64,000 nucleotides of DNA from Reticulitermes speratus (lineage: Eukaryota > Arthropoda > Insecta > Blattodea > Rhinotermitidae), in NCBI GenBank assembly GCA_021186555.1, contig JAJKFL010000002.1, forward strand, positions 11,158,001 to 11,222,000. The letters are read 5' to 3'. The notes under the pieces are model-generated. The model was not told where the DNA came from. It saw only the letters and a list, made by a program, of their open reading frames with translations, and made no database searches. This document shows, in pieces, positions 1 through 11,840 of the stretch. Made by a program: the position numbers and the translations under genes. Within the stretch, counting starts at the first letter, position 1. Each line of letters opens with the position of its first letter.

Positions 1-1680
1 GTAACGTCACAGAAGGTCAGGATAAAAAAAAAAAAAAAAGCAAAGGCACTCTTGTGTCGTATTCTGAAATTCTCGGTCAAGACTGACTGGGATTTTGTGT
101 GATTTCCTCATTCTCTTCAGGAAACGCAGGGATGGTAACTTTTAAAAGAGAGGCTGTCCCGCTTCCTTCCCCCTCGCCATTCACGATCAAACGCGCTCTA
201 ATTGGACACTTCATCAGGAGCAGTTCAGAAGCCAAGTTAACTGTTTCCAGATAAAGGTAACTTCGAGAGATATGAGGCTCCCACGGTGGTGTCACTGTCT
301 TCTATGACTGCTTGAAACTGAAGATGGAGTCACTAGAACCCTTCGAATTGGATCCTCAAGGGTATTTTGTTAGCCTGAGCTGAAGCCAGAAAAAACAAGA
401 CGCAAAGGAATAATGATGAACCAAGTGAAGTGGATGTTAGGTCTAGGAGATAAGAAATAGTTACAGAATTTTGGCGGTAAAAATAATTGGAAAACAGCTA
501 CTTAGAAACCGAGAAAGAGAACACCATTATTAACATAGAATTTGAAGAAGTAGCTTGTGAGGAAAACAAACTGATCCAACTCGCTCTGCATCAATCTGGA
601 TCAGAAGTTCTGGTACGCTGGTGTTAAAACTTTCACAGAGTCGGTCTGGATATAGTGAGCTCCATCGGACAGCACACGGCCTGTGGCGGTGACTTCATTA
701 ACTCAGTTATCCGTACTCGGTGCATAGATGAACAGCATTTCGTGTACTCATTTAACTTATATGGAACACAGATGAAAGAAAAATCAACCATTTTCTACGA
801 ATTAAATACTGCAGATGAACAGCTAACAGAGCTGACCACAATAAGTGACAGAAGAACTTCGTTCATACTTTCGGCTTCTGTCACGGAACTTCCGTCCCCT
901 CTTCTCTCACAAACAAGGGAGGTTGGTACGACAGGATAAGGAACGGAATATGACCCAGGGAGAGAAAGTTGAACTTTAGACCCGCCTCGGAGTTCGGCCA
1001 TCTTTCTTTAGCTATGGATGTTAAATTTATGAACCTCTGCGCCACTGATGGCCCAGCACACACCCTAATCCAAACACAACCAAGAACTGTGGGAAGCAAA
1101 ATGACGAGTCAGAGGCGAAACTTCGATTGATCATACGTTGGGTGGTCCAGACAACCGCATATCTAGGCGGTGGTTATCGATGTGGAAGGAGCATTGGTAG
1201 GGGGAATACAATAGCACCCTACTTTGCGAAATTACTGTCCCAGAATCACTTTGTACGTCACTAATGGCAGGTGGGATTGATCCGTTGTGAAGCCAGTGTA
1301 TCAGTGTCAGAATTACGGCACAGACAAAAAATGGCAGGTAGGCTTATATAAACAGCAAGGGTTGGCCGTGGGGAAAAGAAGAGATCAGACATTCTATATC
1401 TATCCTTACACCCTATCATAGACAGACAAGATAGTACTCATTCACTGCGTAATCCGTCTTGCGACAGACCCATATCCTCTTTCAAACCGAGATACCTAGT
1501 GCTTCCTCTTTCAAATTCCAGTATCTTCTCGTAAATACCACACCAACCATCAATGGATTGAATGCTAATGGTATCAAGCATTCTCTCTCTCTTCAAAGTA
1601 CTCTCAATAAGACAGCACGCAGAAGTACCTTCATAAACGTGGGTTGCTGATGGCAGACGAATGTTCAACATGGCTAATGC
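1..1680. other. Unassigned intronic sequence, no gene seen
   Basis: Short open frames on both strands, up to 104 codons, have no recognisable domain. There is a 12-base A run near 27 and a C run of about 13 at 1687-1700 that precedes the minisatellite. The stretch is more GC-balanced than most of the window and may be old mobile-element sequence, but I cannot name it. Confidence 0.5.
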
Positions 1681-1734
1681 TAATGCCCCCCCCCCCCCCC
1701 AACTACAGACGATCCATAGCCACTTCCATCCGTG

Positions 1735-2125
1735 TACAGTCTTCATAACCAATGGTCCTCAAGTACAGTCTTCATAACCAATGGTCCTCAAGTACAGTCT
1801 TCATAACCAATGGTCCTCAAGTACAGTCTTCATAACCAATGGTCCTCAAGTACAGTCTTCATAACCAATGGTCCTCAAGTACAGTCTTCATAACCAATGG
1901 TCCTCAAGTACAGTCTTCATAACCAATGGTCCTCAAGTACAGTCTTCATAACCAATGGTCCTCAAGTACAGTCTTCATAACCAATGGTCCTCAGAGCCTT
2001 ATACATGTCTCAGTACCTTCATAACCAATGGTCCTCAAGTACAGTCTTCATAACCAATGGTCCTCAAGTACAGTCTTCATAACCAATGGTCCTCAAGTAC
2101 AGTCTTCATAACCAATGGTCCTCAA
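1735..2125. repeat. Minisatellite, 29-bp unit, 13 copies
   Basis: The unit begins CTTCATAACCAATGGTCCTC and continues AAGTACAGT. Unit starts are at 1741, 1770, 1799, 1828, 1857, 1886, 1915, 1944, 1973, 2017, 2046, 2075 and 2104, so spacing is exactly 29 except for one 44-bp unit (1973 to 2017) holding a 15-base insertion-like variant. Apart from that unit the copies look identical, which points to recent expansion. Confidence 0.97.
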
Positions 2126-2171
2126 TAAAATGTAAACATCTTAATCCCTTCTCCTTCCGGTCGTCTAATTA

Positions 2172-2395
2172 ACGAAGGGCGTGGCATAGCTCAGGCGGTT
2201 AGTTGCTAGCTTCTCTCGGAAACATACCGAATATGAATTTAGGTCAGACCAGGTGGATTTGTGGTGGACAAGATGAAACTGTGACAGGTTTTCCCGTGTT
2301 AGTAGTATCGCACCGATCCTCCATACTCACTCATTCATCTATCACTGACGCAATGTAGTGCTTTCGTAAGGGACAGAGTCGTTAAGGAACTCAGC
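2172..2395 (+). mobile_element. SINE-C copy 1 (tRNA-Glu-like head)
   Basis: Starts with GGCATAGCTCAGGCGGTTAG, a tRNA-like head, followed by the family body: GGATTTGTGGTGGACAA, GACAGG, then the tail region with CATTCAT, CACTGACGC and GTCGTTAA. The box B region is diverged (ATGAATTTAGG), so this is an old copy. Compare 4849, 20217, 39705 and 55875. Confidence 0.75.
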
Positions 2396-2399
2396 TTTA

Positions 2400-3340
2400 A
2401 AAGTAATTAATTCAGCAGCAACAGACTTCAGCACCAGCATTCTGTACGTATTCGCTGGACCCTTCAGTCCAGCTCCATGCACTGTATATACTCGAAAGAC
2501 CCCCTTTGAAAACGCTACATAATTATTAATGTATTATAATTTACGCTAAGAAAGGAGAATGCAAGTTGCAGCAGGTACAGTTCCTAACTATTCAAACCTC
2601 AGAAAGAATAATCACAAACACAGATACATCCCAACTTATACGACACTTGTGTTTCCAAGAATGGAGGGGAGAACTCATTTGGTTTCAATGACTATAATTT
2701 ACATACAAGTAATTCAACTAATTTCAATATCATTCATTCTAGGGGCTTACCAATCCAATTTTATCAGCCAAATAATTTAATTTACTTTTGTGTACACTAA
2801 GCAATTTAATATAAAATCATAAGACATAGCGAAATTCACGTAGGTCGCCTAAGTCAGGGGGCAATTTTAAGTAGGTATAAACCCTCTACGTAAAGGCCAG
2901 GCCTGTCCGTCTGTCCGTCTATGACCCAGTATCAGTGTCTAATCGTGGGGACATTGTTTAAATTCGATATCGAAGACGTATTGAAAGCTCTTATATAATT
3001 CAGATTTTGACCTGTAATAAAGTTCACTTTAAGCCTTTAAATGCATATCATCAACCGTTTATCAAATTTTATAAACATCCTGCAAGTAAGCTTAATGAAC
3101 TGCAAGGAATGCTGTTTAAAATTTTGTGCTTGCGTCACGGAGTACATAGTTTCGGATCTTTCTTACTGCACAGGCTTACATGCACATGCGACTTTCTGAT
3201 ATCTGCGACTTGCACAGCTGGCCTTTCTTCTGATATTTCCAGAAGGCCTATGGTTTGTCAAACACGGTCTCAAGCTACAGACATTTTGGAATGGGTCAGG
3301 TCATGTGGGTGGGTAAATGACCTAAGGGTCACATAAGGAA
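2400..3340. other. Unassigned AT-rich intronic stretch
   Basis: No gene seen. Around 2900-2960 there is a CTGTCCGTCTGTCCGTC run, a motif often found near RTE-like LINE 3' ends, but nothing else supports an element. Confidence 0.4.
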
Positions 3341-3548
3341 CACACTTCACTCCAGATAGAAGTTCGCCCATTCCGGTCTTTTCAAGAAAGGAGTCCATAG
3401 ACGAATATTTTGGAAACAGCCAATCTCCGGAACACAAAAGGAAAGCCGAGTATGCAGGCCGTGCAACAAAATTCCACGATCGTAGCTCTTTTTCGCAGCT
3501 TTGTCAAGATATGGCCTGTAAAAATGGATTATACTTCACAAGGAAGAG

Positions 3549-4590
3549 ATGCATGCAGGAAGATTAAGCCAGAGAGATACTTCTGAAGAAATTCAGTACC
3601 GGCACACACAGACGCCCATGTCTCACCAACAAACAGCGTCCAAGTTAATTAAACAATTTCGTGCAACCGGCAGCGTGGCAGATAAAAAAAATGGGGGTCC
3701 GCGTTCAAGCGCTGATCTTTACCATAACGCGTGTCAGAAAAGGTTGCATCGATTCGCATCGATCAAAGCAAAAAATGGACAAAGAAACAAGATTCAGGAA
3801 CGTCTTTTACACGCCTTTAACCCTTAAGACGAAATTTAACTTTAATTACATTTAAAGTACCAGTTCGTACCGCGCAGTAGACACTCATTCATCATAACAA
3901 GAACCAGTGGCTTAATTTTGTGTAGACACAAAATCTCATTTTGTTGCGGGACTCATACGAAACCCATAAATATATTCTGTGAGTATAAAGTAACGTTTCT
4001 GGTAGTGAAATCTGGTGGTACATATAATAACCACTGGTCTTCAAATGTTGAAGCGAAACAGGCACCACGATTACGGGGACGACTGTGAAGGAAGTGGAGA
4101 GACTTGTGTTTGAATAACACTGCAGAAGCAGTCCTCCCATTTTTTCCGATACCCTGCATAAAGACGAGGTTTTTTTTAAGGTAAATCGCCGTAACTGCTC
4201 TTATGACCGAAAGAGAACCCCCAGTGGATGGAGCGGACCCAGAACAGTCCAAAGAAAATGGGCTGGCGTGGCATTCGCATAACAACATTACTCGGACCGT
4301 CCTTTTTTATTCTGCTGTAAATGCGGAAACATGCTCATTGTTGAACGACGTCTTGGAGCCTTACTTAGATGATACGAGCCCTGCAGCGTTGCAACGTTTC
4401 CGGTTTCAGCAGGATTGGGACCTCCACATTTTGCCCGATTATTCGTCAGTTGTTAAATGAGATGACACCAAGAAAACGGATCGGTTACCACTGACTTATA
4501 TAATGGCCTCCTATATCACCGGACCTCTCTCCTCTAAGACTTCTTCTTAAGGCCTACGTGCATCGGGTCTTTAAAGGCTCGAACCGATTA
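3549..4590 (+). pseudogene. Decayed DDE transposase (mariner/DUF4817-like), interrupted by a MITE
   Basis: The N-terminal part (about 3600-3715) reads ASKLIKQFRATGSVADKK then GGPRS, the helix-turn-helix and TGSVxDKxxxGxPRS linker of insect mariner-like transposases. The catalytic part (about 4240-4580) gives LFYSAVNAET, EPYLDD and FRFQQD; after a frameshift PPHFARLFVS and later WPPISPDL, corresponding to the FQQDGAPPHFA and WPPRSPDLTP blocks of the family. Several frameshifts and stops make it non-functional. A TTAA-type MITE sits between the two parts (3821-4047). Family known from homology; the exact subfamily is inferred. Confidence 0.8.
3821..4047 (+). mobile_element. TTAA MITE (family P) copy 1, inside the transposase relic
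   Basis: Left flank TTAA (3817-3820) then CCCTTAAGACGAAA; right flank TTGA (4048-4051), a mutated TTAA. Internal blocks CAGTTCGTACCGCGCAG, GAACCAGTGGCTTAAT and GGTGGTACAT match the copies at 7095, 47497 and 60371. TTAA duplication is the hallmark of piggyBac-type transposition; the element has no coding capacity. Confidence 0.7.
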
Positions 4591-4848
4591 TATATTCATT
4601 TCATTTGAAGACTTCTTCTTGCAGGTGCTTTGCTATCTGTCGTGTACGCCAGCGAACAAATAAGGCACTAAATGATTCATATTCAAGACAAATATAAAAA
4701 AGTTCAGTATAAATACACTGCATGCAGTACCTGAAAGTAAGAAAATATCGAATTTGTAACTGCAAAGTCCTCCATAAATTACGGTTGGAAGATTTCCAAG
4801 AATAAACATATGATTCCGGAATACTGTTACATCTAGTAATCCAAGAAA

Positions 4849-4985
4849 AAGGGCCGTGCCATGGCCCAGGCGGTTAGTCGCCGGTCTCTCACCGCGGAGG
4901 CCCGAGTTCGATACCGGGTCAGTCCAAGTGGGATTTGTGGTGGACAAAGTGGCACTGAGACAGGTCACGGTCCTCTTTACTCTCT
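4849..4985 (+). mobile_element. SINE-C copy 2, 3' truncated
   Basis: Well-preserved head: CCATGGCCCAGGCGGTTAG, GGTCTCTCACCGCGGAGG, CCCGAGTTCGATACCGGGTC. The CTCTCACCGC...GGCCCGNGTTCGAT arrangement resembles tRNA-Glu, with GTTCGATAC as box B. Followed by the family body GGGATTTGTGGTGGACAAAG and GACAGGTC; the tail is missing. Confidence 0.88.
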
Positions 4986-4989
4986 GCGA

Positions 4990-6805
4990 CTCAGAGACTG
5001 CCCTTCACATAACATACTGTCAGTCTTCTCATTTTAATCACTGTACCGATCTCATAACCCCATCCCCTCCAGCATGTATGAGTTTATAATCTACAAACAC
5101 CAGTCTACATTTGTTACCTTGCAAACCAACACTTCTGAATCCCAGCTACAACAAAAAAGTCTACCCGACCGCATTTAACTATTTCTTAAGAAGCGCACAT
5201 AGTCCGCTCCTGTTCTGATTTCTGCTCAAGTCTGAAGTTAATGCAAAGTACATTCGTTCCGTTTCACTCTATCTCAGCACCAGAAACATTTGCCTTTTGA
5301 AGCAGAATTTGATCTCTATAGAAATCGCTGAAGTCCATAATCTCACTACCTCTCTCTCCCCCTATAAGAGAGAAACTGTTAGAAATGTAGTACACGTTGA
5401 ACACAAAGTAGTGTAACAATTTTTAAGACGTATATGAGGACCTAACATCGTTCACATACACCCAGCATTAATTTAATACAATAGCCTATATTTTGTCACG
5501 CATTGAACTCTGTTCTTTTGGGCTGTAACAAAGTTCAGTTCTTTAATCAGATACGAAAGTTTCGAAGAAGCATGCTTCCACCTGCAGGGTCCACCTAATT
5601 CTATACGACTATACACTGTCAAAACCTACAAGACTACAAAATAAATGTAATAATACACTACAAAAATTACAATCCAGTGGCTATAACACCCCAAAAGTAG
5701 TCGCTAAATGGCTAACATTTCAAAGTGTCTGTAAACTGCCCATACAATCACGAAAGGCTGGAGATAAAATTAATACATTTCGAACGATCTGATGTGGAAC
5801 TGATAAATTAGAAATAAGTGTTCTTAGCAAATTTTCCCACTGCAGTTAAGTGATTCTTCTAAGTCCACAAATTAAAATAAAGATAGTTCAATTTTGCTAA
5901 AAGACCATCATATGATTCAGACACAGTCATGGTCACATCAGCCATGTCATAACAAATCAACAGTTATTTCTGATGAAAAAAATGATCCTACATTTCTCGA
6001 ATTGTATGTGTGTAGTACTCGTTACGTAGCTGACAACATGTATGATACTGCATTAAATATCTACACATACCGACGTACTTTATGCTCACCCTGTATATAC
6101 TACAAAAGCGAGGTGTACTTAAATTTAAACTGAGTAACGTAATGGGAAAAGTAACACTTTCCTTCAATGGTATAGCAACGGAAGTTTCAAAATGAAGCCA
6201 GGGTACAGTATCGAGTTAGTGGAAAAATCTTTAAGACTTCTTAGCCATTACTAACTTCATATCCTTGTATTATATTACCTCTTCGAGCGCCCCCCCCCCC
6301 CTTCACGCCGCTTACTCAGGAGTTGCGGCGTTTGCGTTAATTAAGTTCAAATCAAATTACCATTTGGATTTCATGCCCATTAAACCATCCCTCTCCGTCA
6401 GCAACTACACTCAGTGTAAAGGAACGCGACCACCCCGTTCCGTTCTTAAAGAACAGTGCCCTTATGGAGTAAAATTTGCTGCTAGAATCCTCAAAACAAG
6501 AACAAACTTTGAAAGTTTGTCTCAATCAAATGGGATATTCTCACACTGTAAACGAGGAAGAGCGAACAAATACACTGCCAGCCACCTTATCGTGCCTGAT
6601 TATAATTAGGATTGTTAAGATGGCTGACGGATGAGCCCATAATTATCCACTCGTCAGTCAAACATTAAGCGACGTTACATAGAAGAGATTTCCTCTCACA
6701 GAGTCAGTATTAGACAACCATCATTATAATATCGCGCCTTATACTGTATTACGAAGCTTCCGAATTGATAAAACGTCATAAAATGAGCGATTTCAGGCTT
6801 ACGCA
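4990..6805. other. Unassigned intronic stretch, no gene seen
   Basis: AT-rich, with a C run of about 12 at 6291-6302. Open frames up to 114 codons at 5894-6133 and 6265-6609 show no domain and are probably chance. No repeat family recognised. Confidence 0.45.
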
Positions 6806-7010
6806 GCGGTGTAGTTGAGGCCTTCGCTATTTGGGGATGTTACGCAGGGTATGTTGACAGTTGTTTACCGATGATTCGAGAGACAAGTGTCGATCAGCAC
6901 AAGACCCTTGAAGATGGGGACAGATAGGCTGTCCCGAAACATCGCTAAAGAACTACCAACATAGCTGCGTAACATCCCAGAAGAGGGAATGCGTCATACA
7001 ACGACTCCGA
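6806..7010. mobile_element. Foldback element family F, copy 1
   Basis: Left arm GAGGCCTTCGCTATTTGGGG, GATGTTACGCAGGG; right arm TGCGTAACATCCCAGAAGAG. The middle holds CCCTTGAAGATGG ... GGCTGTCCCGAAACATCG, the family signature. Arms are diverged compared with copies at 30847 and 59447. Confidence 0.75.
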
Positions 7011-7094
7011 AAGAAATAATTCCAATAATGATAAAAGCAAATACTTTGGTATTAGAAAAAATAGGACCAAACTTTTTGAGCCTAAAATACAGAT

Positions 7095-7305
7095 AAAAAT
7101 ACTTAAAAAGTTCAGTTCCTACCTCAGAGGAGACAAAACAGCGTCTCTGTTACAAAGGCCAGCCCGCTAATCATGTCTGGAGACAAAATCGCTGTTTAGT
7201 TGTATAATCTTACGAAACACACACCTGCACTACGGTGACAAAATGCAGAGTTTATGAAGTGTTAAACCTGGCGGTACATACGACTGGACTTTATAAATAG
7301 TGTTA
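7095..7305 (+). mobile_element. TTAA MITE (family P) copy 2
   Basis: TTAA near 7101, then AGTTCAGTTCCTACCTCAGA, CGTCTCTGTTACAAAGGCCA, CGCTGTTTAGTTGTAT, and the right-end block GTGTTAAACCTGGCGGTACA. These match the copy at 47497 in order. Right end is diverged, so its boundary is approximate. Confidence 0.6.
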
Positions 7306-9035
7306 TAGACCAATAACAAGGAAACCTCTGTCACCCGACAAGGTCCACACGGACTTAAATCAAATTTGCACCTAAGAATACGATTCCTTGACACTATACT
7401 CTTTGCATTGCAAGTGGCCGCATATCAAAATTGTGTGCAGCATGAGTTCATATAACATCGTAACGTCCCACGTTTAACTTCTTCAGCAATACTGAATGAC
7501 CTACACAAAACAGGACATTCTTGTTACGTAATAACCTCAACTGCCCACTTACTTCAGCCCTCGTAAGTCCAAATATTTTTCAGGTAGCTCGAAAAACTTG
7601 AAATATACGCATAAAATGTTGCATTAAACAGACCACGTCTTCAGGAACAACATACAACATGACTGCTTCTCATATCTCAAATTTTACTTTTTTCAACAGG
7701 GTAAGGGACGACATTTTTAAACAGAATAATAACCAGCATTTACTCCCCTGCCTTCTGTTCATTGCATCATTAAGGTCTTCCTATTCTACCTCGGAATCTC
7801 TCGGATTCTGTTTCAGGACACAGGCAAAATTTTTAGTAAATATGATACCTTCGAGAGAAAAGTTACACAAGTCAAAACTGTAGTATTTTACATGAATTTA
7901 TGAAGGCGAAAACTGGAAAGAGATAAGAGCTTCAACATTACATGGAACACAGCAGGTTTGGGTACACAAGCTTGCGTTCACACTAGCATATCTTTAGGAA
8001 ACTTTTCACTGCGGCAATATTAAAACGCATTCCGGCAAGTAACGAAGCCTAAATTTGAAAATACTTCGAAACGTGTCAGTTTTCTTGCGCAATGGGAAAA
8101 CTGTTATCATAATTCCGACGTAAACAGAAAAATGAAACACGACAGGTAGATAATAAAAAAATAAGTCATTTCTCCATAACTTTATTATTCGTAAATGCAT
8201 ACTTGGTAAAGAAAAATGACAAAGCGGACTATTATAAAATTACGTTTAAAAATGTCAGACACTTAAAAAAAAATTCAAAAGTTACATTTCATTACAATAA
8301 TTCCATTAATTACAAACTACAAACACAAAAAGACACTTAACGTAATACATGTTGTATAAACAAAAAGATACTTGCAAAAAAAGGGCACTGTTATGCACGC
8401 AAGTTCATTTTCTATCAACAAAAGTAACATAACCACAAATGTGTCCTTTTCGCTACAACTAACACTATTTCCCTCTAATCTGATACTCAACCAAGCACAC
8501 TATTTCCGGCACGTACTGTGCAATATTAACCCAGGACAAAAGCGACACAAGTTCTAAGAGAATCTTTCGAATTTACACTTGTGTCAATTTTTTGCATAAA
8601 TATTTACATTTCTGTGAAGCAGACGACTGAAAAACTAAAAAAAACATGTTTAATTGTGTCATTTTCCTTGCGAAGGCATATCATGTCCAAGTATTTCATA
8701 GAGCATTTCAAATAACGAAATAATCTGCATTGCGTTCGTGAAGGGTTGGCGCGTGACTCACAGTTCTAGGATAATCTATCAAGGTGCACGTCCTCACTGA
8801 AATAGAAACAACAGTGTAAGAATAGCGTACACTTATTTTGCAGCACGCTTCTTGCAGTTTATCATATCTCATAAGACTTGAAGATTATCCGCTGCAGCTA
8901 TAAATTAAATTGTTACGAAGCCAATGGCATTACACGGAAGCAGAGGTTCACTCAGAAATTAAATGTAATGTATTTTGTTAAATATTCACCGTATCATTAG
9001 TTACTTAAAAAACAGGAGGCAGACATTCATATTTA
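7306..9035. other. Unassigned AT-rich intronic stretch
   Basis: No gene or named element seen. Short open frames only. A run of A-rich sequence lies at 8260-8400. Confidence 0.45.
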
Positions 9036-9043
9036 ACGTATGC

Positions 9044-9204
9044 CAGGGGTGGACAAATTTCTCCGAAATCTAGGAACCAATTCAAAATTCTAGGCGCCAG
9101 AAGGGCGACATGGAGTTCCATATTGAGGACCCACAAATATTAGGCGCCACCGTAAAAATTTCAATCGCCATGGCGACCCACGTCTCGGGATTTGTACAGC
9201 CCTG
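9044..9204. mobile_element. hAT-type MITE, 161 bp, with 8-bp target-site duplication
   Basis: Terminal inverted repeats CAGGGGTGGACAAATTT and ATTTGTACAGCCCTG. Flanked by ACGTATGC (9036-9043) and ACGTATGT (9205-9212), an 8-bp duplication with one mismatch. TIRs starting CAGGG and 8-bp duplications define the hAT superfamily. No coding capacity; moved by an autonomous relative elsewhere. Confidence 0.88.
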
Positions 9205-9214
9205 ACGTATGTAC

Positions 9215-11560
9215 CAATATTGTCTCTTTCAACTTTTGTGAAAAACAATCAAGTTACACAAGAGCATTTAAATTTAGGATTATATTGGGCTTATACAAAA
9301 CAAAATTACATTCGTCAGATAAATTTTAGTGAAAACCCCGACATCATAATAAACCGAGATGAAACATGCGACCGGACGGTTAAGACCTCCGTAAGTACCT
9401 ACATACAATTCGCATAAAGAATTCACAAAAGCGAAGGACGTTAGGGCGTTCATCACAAGTCGCAAATTGGGGCCTTCTTGAACTGCATGATCCTGGAGAT
9501 AAAGGTACAACGTTCTTTCGAAAAGTCGGTAATTATATCAGTCGACATGGTGTAAGAACACAGAAGACTTGATCCTGCAGCAGCACCACACGGACCTATC
9601 ACCTTTGCCATGCACAATACCGTTTATCTATGCGGCGTCTGGTCTAGAAATAATTAAACATAGGAGACTTCCCAAATCTAGGAGCAATAACAGAGGAAAC
9701 AGGCCAGAATTTTTATACTATGCGAACATTTCCTAATTTTTCAGAGTTCCGGACATGAGGCAATTACGTTACTTTTCCTGATATAATTTCATGATATTTC
9801 AAAATGTTTCCCTTGTTCCTTCCTTGTGTTTGCAATATTATTTATAGCATCAAATATACCTCCTGATAGTTGAGCATCTCCTCAATTAGCCTACATCATC
9901 TTCAGCTTTTCAAGAAATGTTACATGCCAGAGAGATCTGTATCCTAATAAATTATTAAATATTCGTAATCAATGTAAGAAACACCATAAATCTTTGAGAC
10001 ATGATAATTAAGTTATAAGTGTACTTTGTTTTACATTAAGCCGTCACATTTCTGTTTTCCATCGAGCAGTGCTCACACGCGAGTTTCCTGTCTTCTCAGT
10101 AGGGCCCTCGAGCTAATTATACGCATGAAAATACGTACCAATTAATAAGCATAATCGCCCAGATGCTGAGGAATTGAGGACAAGGAAGGGGAGAGTCAAG
10201 CTTCCGACAAATACAATTAAAATCAGGTCAAATATACTTCTCATGGAAATTCTTTCTTGCTTTGTCAACCCTTCTTCTGTTTAGACTTTATTTATTCATA
10301 CCACACTTTTAGCAGTTTCTTATACCACATATTCTGTAGGACGTGCAACACTAAATAATATTTATTCTGCTCTAACCATATTAATTTTGTAGCGCACATA
10401 TATGATCCACTACTATAAAATTACAACAATAGGCTTCCATTGTTACAAACCACTATCACCTCTGTAAATAACAGTCCACGCTCATACAGCCAGGAAATAT
10501 AGAAGGCTGTGTTACAGCCAAATAATAATAATAATAATAATAATAATAATTACTGTTACTACCATTGTATTCCCCGTGGCTTAGGCCCATGCCTGCCCAC
10601 ATCACAGTCACTTTAAAGTATTCTACTTAGGCTGTCAAAACGTACCTTCGGGTTTCATGAAACGGAAGCTTTGAGAATTTGCCTGCTACCATTCTGTCGA
10701 GACGCTGCAAACATTTTCCTCTACACAATTCTATTTTCGTATTAAATTTATAGAGAACGCACTTAATTTATAAGTATATTTTGGGCCTTAATGTTATCCA
10801 ATTCGGTACATGATTTCACATTTCTTAAAGAATTTTAATTTACGCCACTTCCATCTTGTAGCCCAGTCACTTTTCTCAGTCAAAGTTTCACTTCTCACAC
10901 ACAAGTGTTGGGGCTATCAATATACAATATATTTTTCTTCCTTCTATACGTGACCTGTTATACATTTACACCAACTTCTTTCGTTGAACACGTAGCATCT
11001 GATTTCTGACCTTTCCAAGTTTACTTACCATGACTGCTGTAACATATTTTGTGGGTTGCTCATGTACGTGGTATGCGAGAATTCTGTTTCTAGTATTCCT
11101 CAGAGTCGTTACACCAAAGCAGCAGTCAAGCAACCAAATGGAGAGGAGACCAACTTACTGTAATTTCAGCGAAACTTCGGTACCTTACCCCTCCCAGTTC
11201 CTTACAAACTATAAGAACCTAGGACAGCCCAGACCTGGAAGGCTCCACAATGGTTGCGGGTTATGAAATTCAGCCATTGCGCTGTTTAATGGCACTGTTT
11301 CAACTGCAGAGGATATATAGCATCGATATTGGTATTAGTTCAAAGGAGTACGGCGGGACTTGTCTCGACAGATGCAATAAAGCTCCGGTTAAACTGTAAC
11401 AAAAACTAGATTGGAAGGGTCGGCTAATGTATAAACGCAACGATCGGAAACCTGCGGTACACCGATGCAAAAATCTAAAAACTCGAGTAAAGAATGTTAC
11501 CGCTACATGTAGCCTACTGCTGGGTGCCGTTGATTTAAAAAGAGCAAAGACACCCCCTTA
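9215..11560. other. Unassigned AT-rich intronic stretch
   Basis: No gene seen. Contains an (AAT)n tract at about 10522-10550, preceded by a small hairpin, which may be a LINE 3' end (listed separately). Confidence 0.45.
10470..10550 (+). mobile_element. Possible LINE 3' end with hairpin and (AAT)n tail
   Basis: GGCTGTGTTACAGCC can form a 5-bp stem and is followed at once by CAAATA and about nine AAT units. The arrangement parallels the better-supported LINE end at 52480-52670. Could also be a plain microsatellite. Confidence 0.35.
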
Positions 11561-11575
11561 CCTCCATCTAGTTAA

Positions 11576-11829
11576 TTTTTCCCCGTGGCGCAACAGCCCC
11601 TAGTGGGCCAGCGCCTCCTCATTATCAAGGCCTCACGATAACACTCAAGACAACCACACTCGGTAGGACTCCTCGAACGAGTTATCAGCCCGACGCAGAG
11701 ACCTGTACCTGACAAAACACAACACTCACAAGAGACAGACATCCATGCTCCGGCGGGATTCGAACCCACAATCCCAGCAAGTCAGCGGTCGCAGACCCAT
11801 GCCTTAGACCGCGCGGCCAGTGGGATCGG
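11576..11829 (-). mobile_element. SINE-A copy 1 (tRNA-Leu-like head)
   Basis: Flanked by perfect 11-bp duplications CATCTAGTTAA (11565-11575 and 11830-11840). On the minus strand the head reads GATCCCACTGGCCGCGCGGT, CTAAGGC, then GGGTTCGAATCCCGCC, i.e. boxes A and B of a tRNA-Leu-like promoter; the body has GACAGACATC in reverse and the 3' part ends GGGGCTGTTGCGCCACGGGG with an A-rich tail. A young copy to judge from its intact duplications. Confidence 0.93.
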
Positions 11830-11840
11830 CATCTAGTTAA

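Noticed and set aside
1735-2125. CRISPR array
   Set aside because: Units are contiguous with no spacers, and the context is eukaryotic.
11755-11829. True tRNA-Leu gene
   Set aside because: Only boxes A and B are tRNA-like; no acceptor stem closes, and the sequence continues into a SINE body with target-site duplications.
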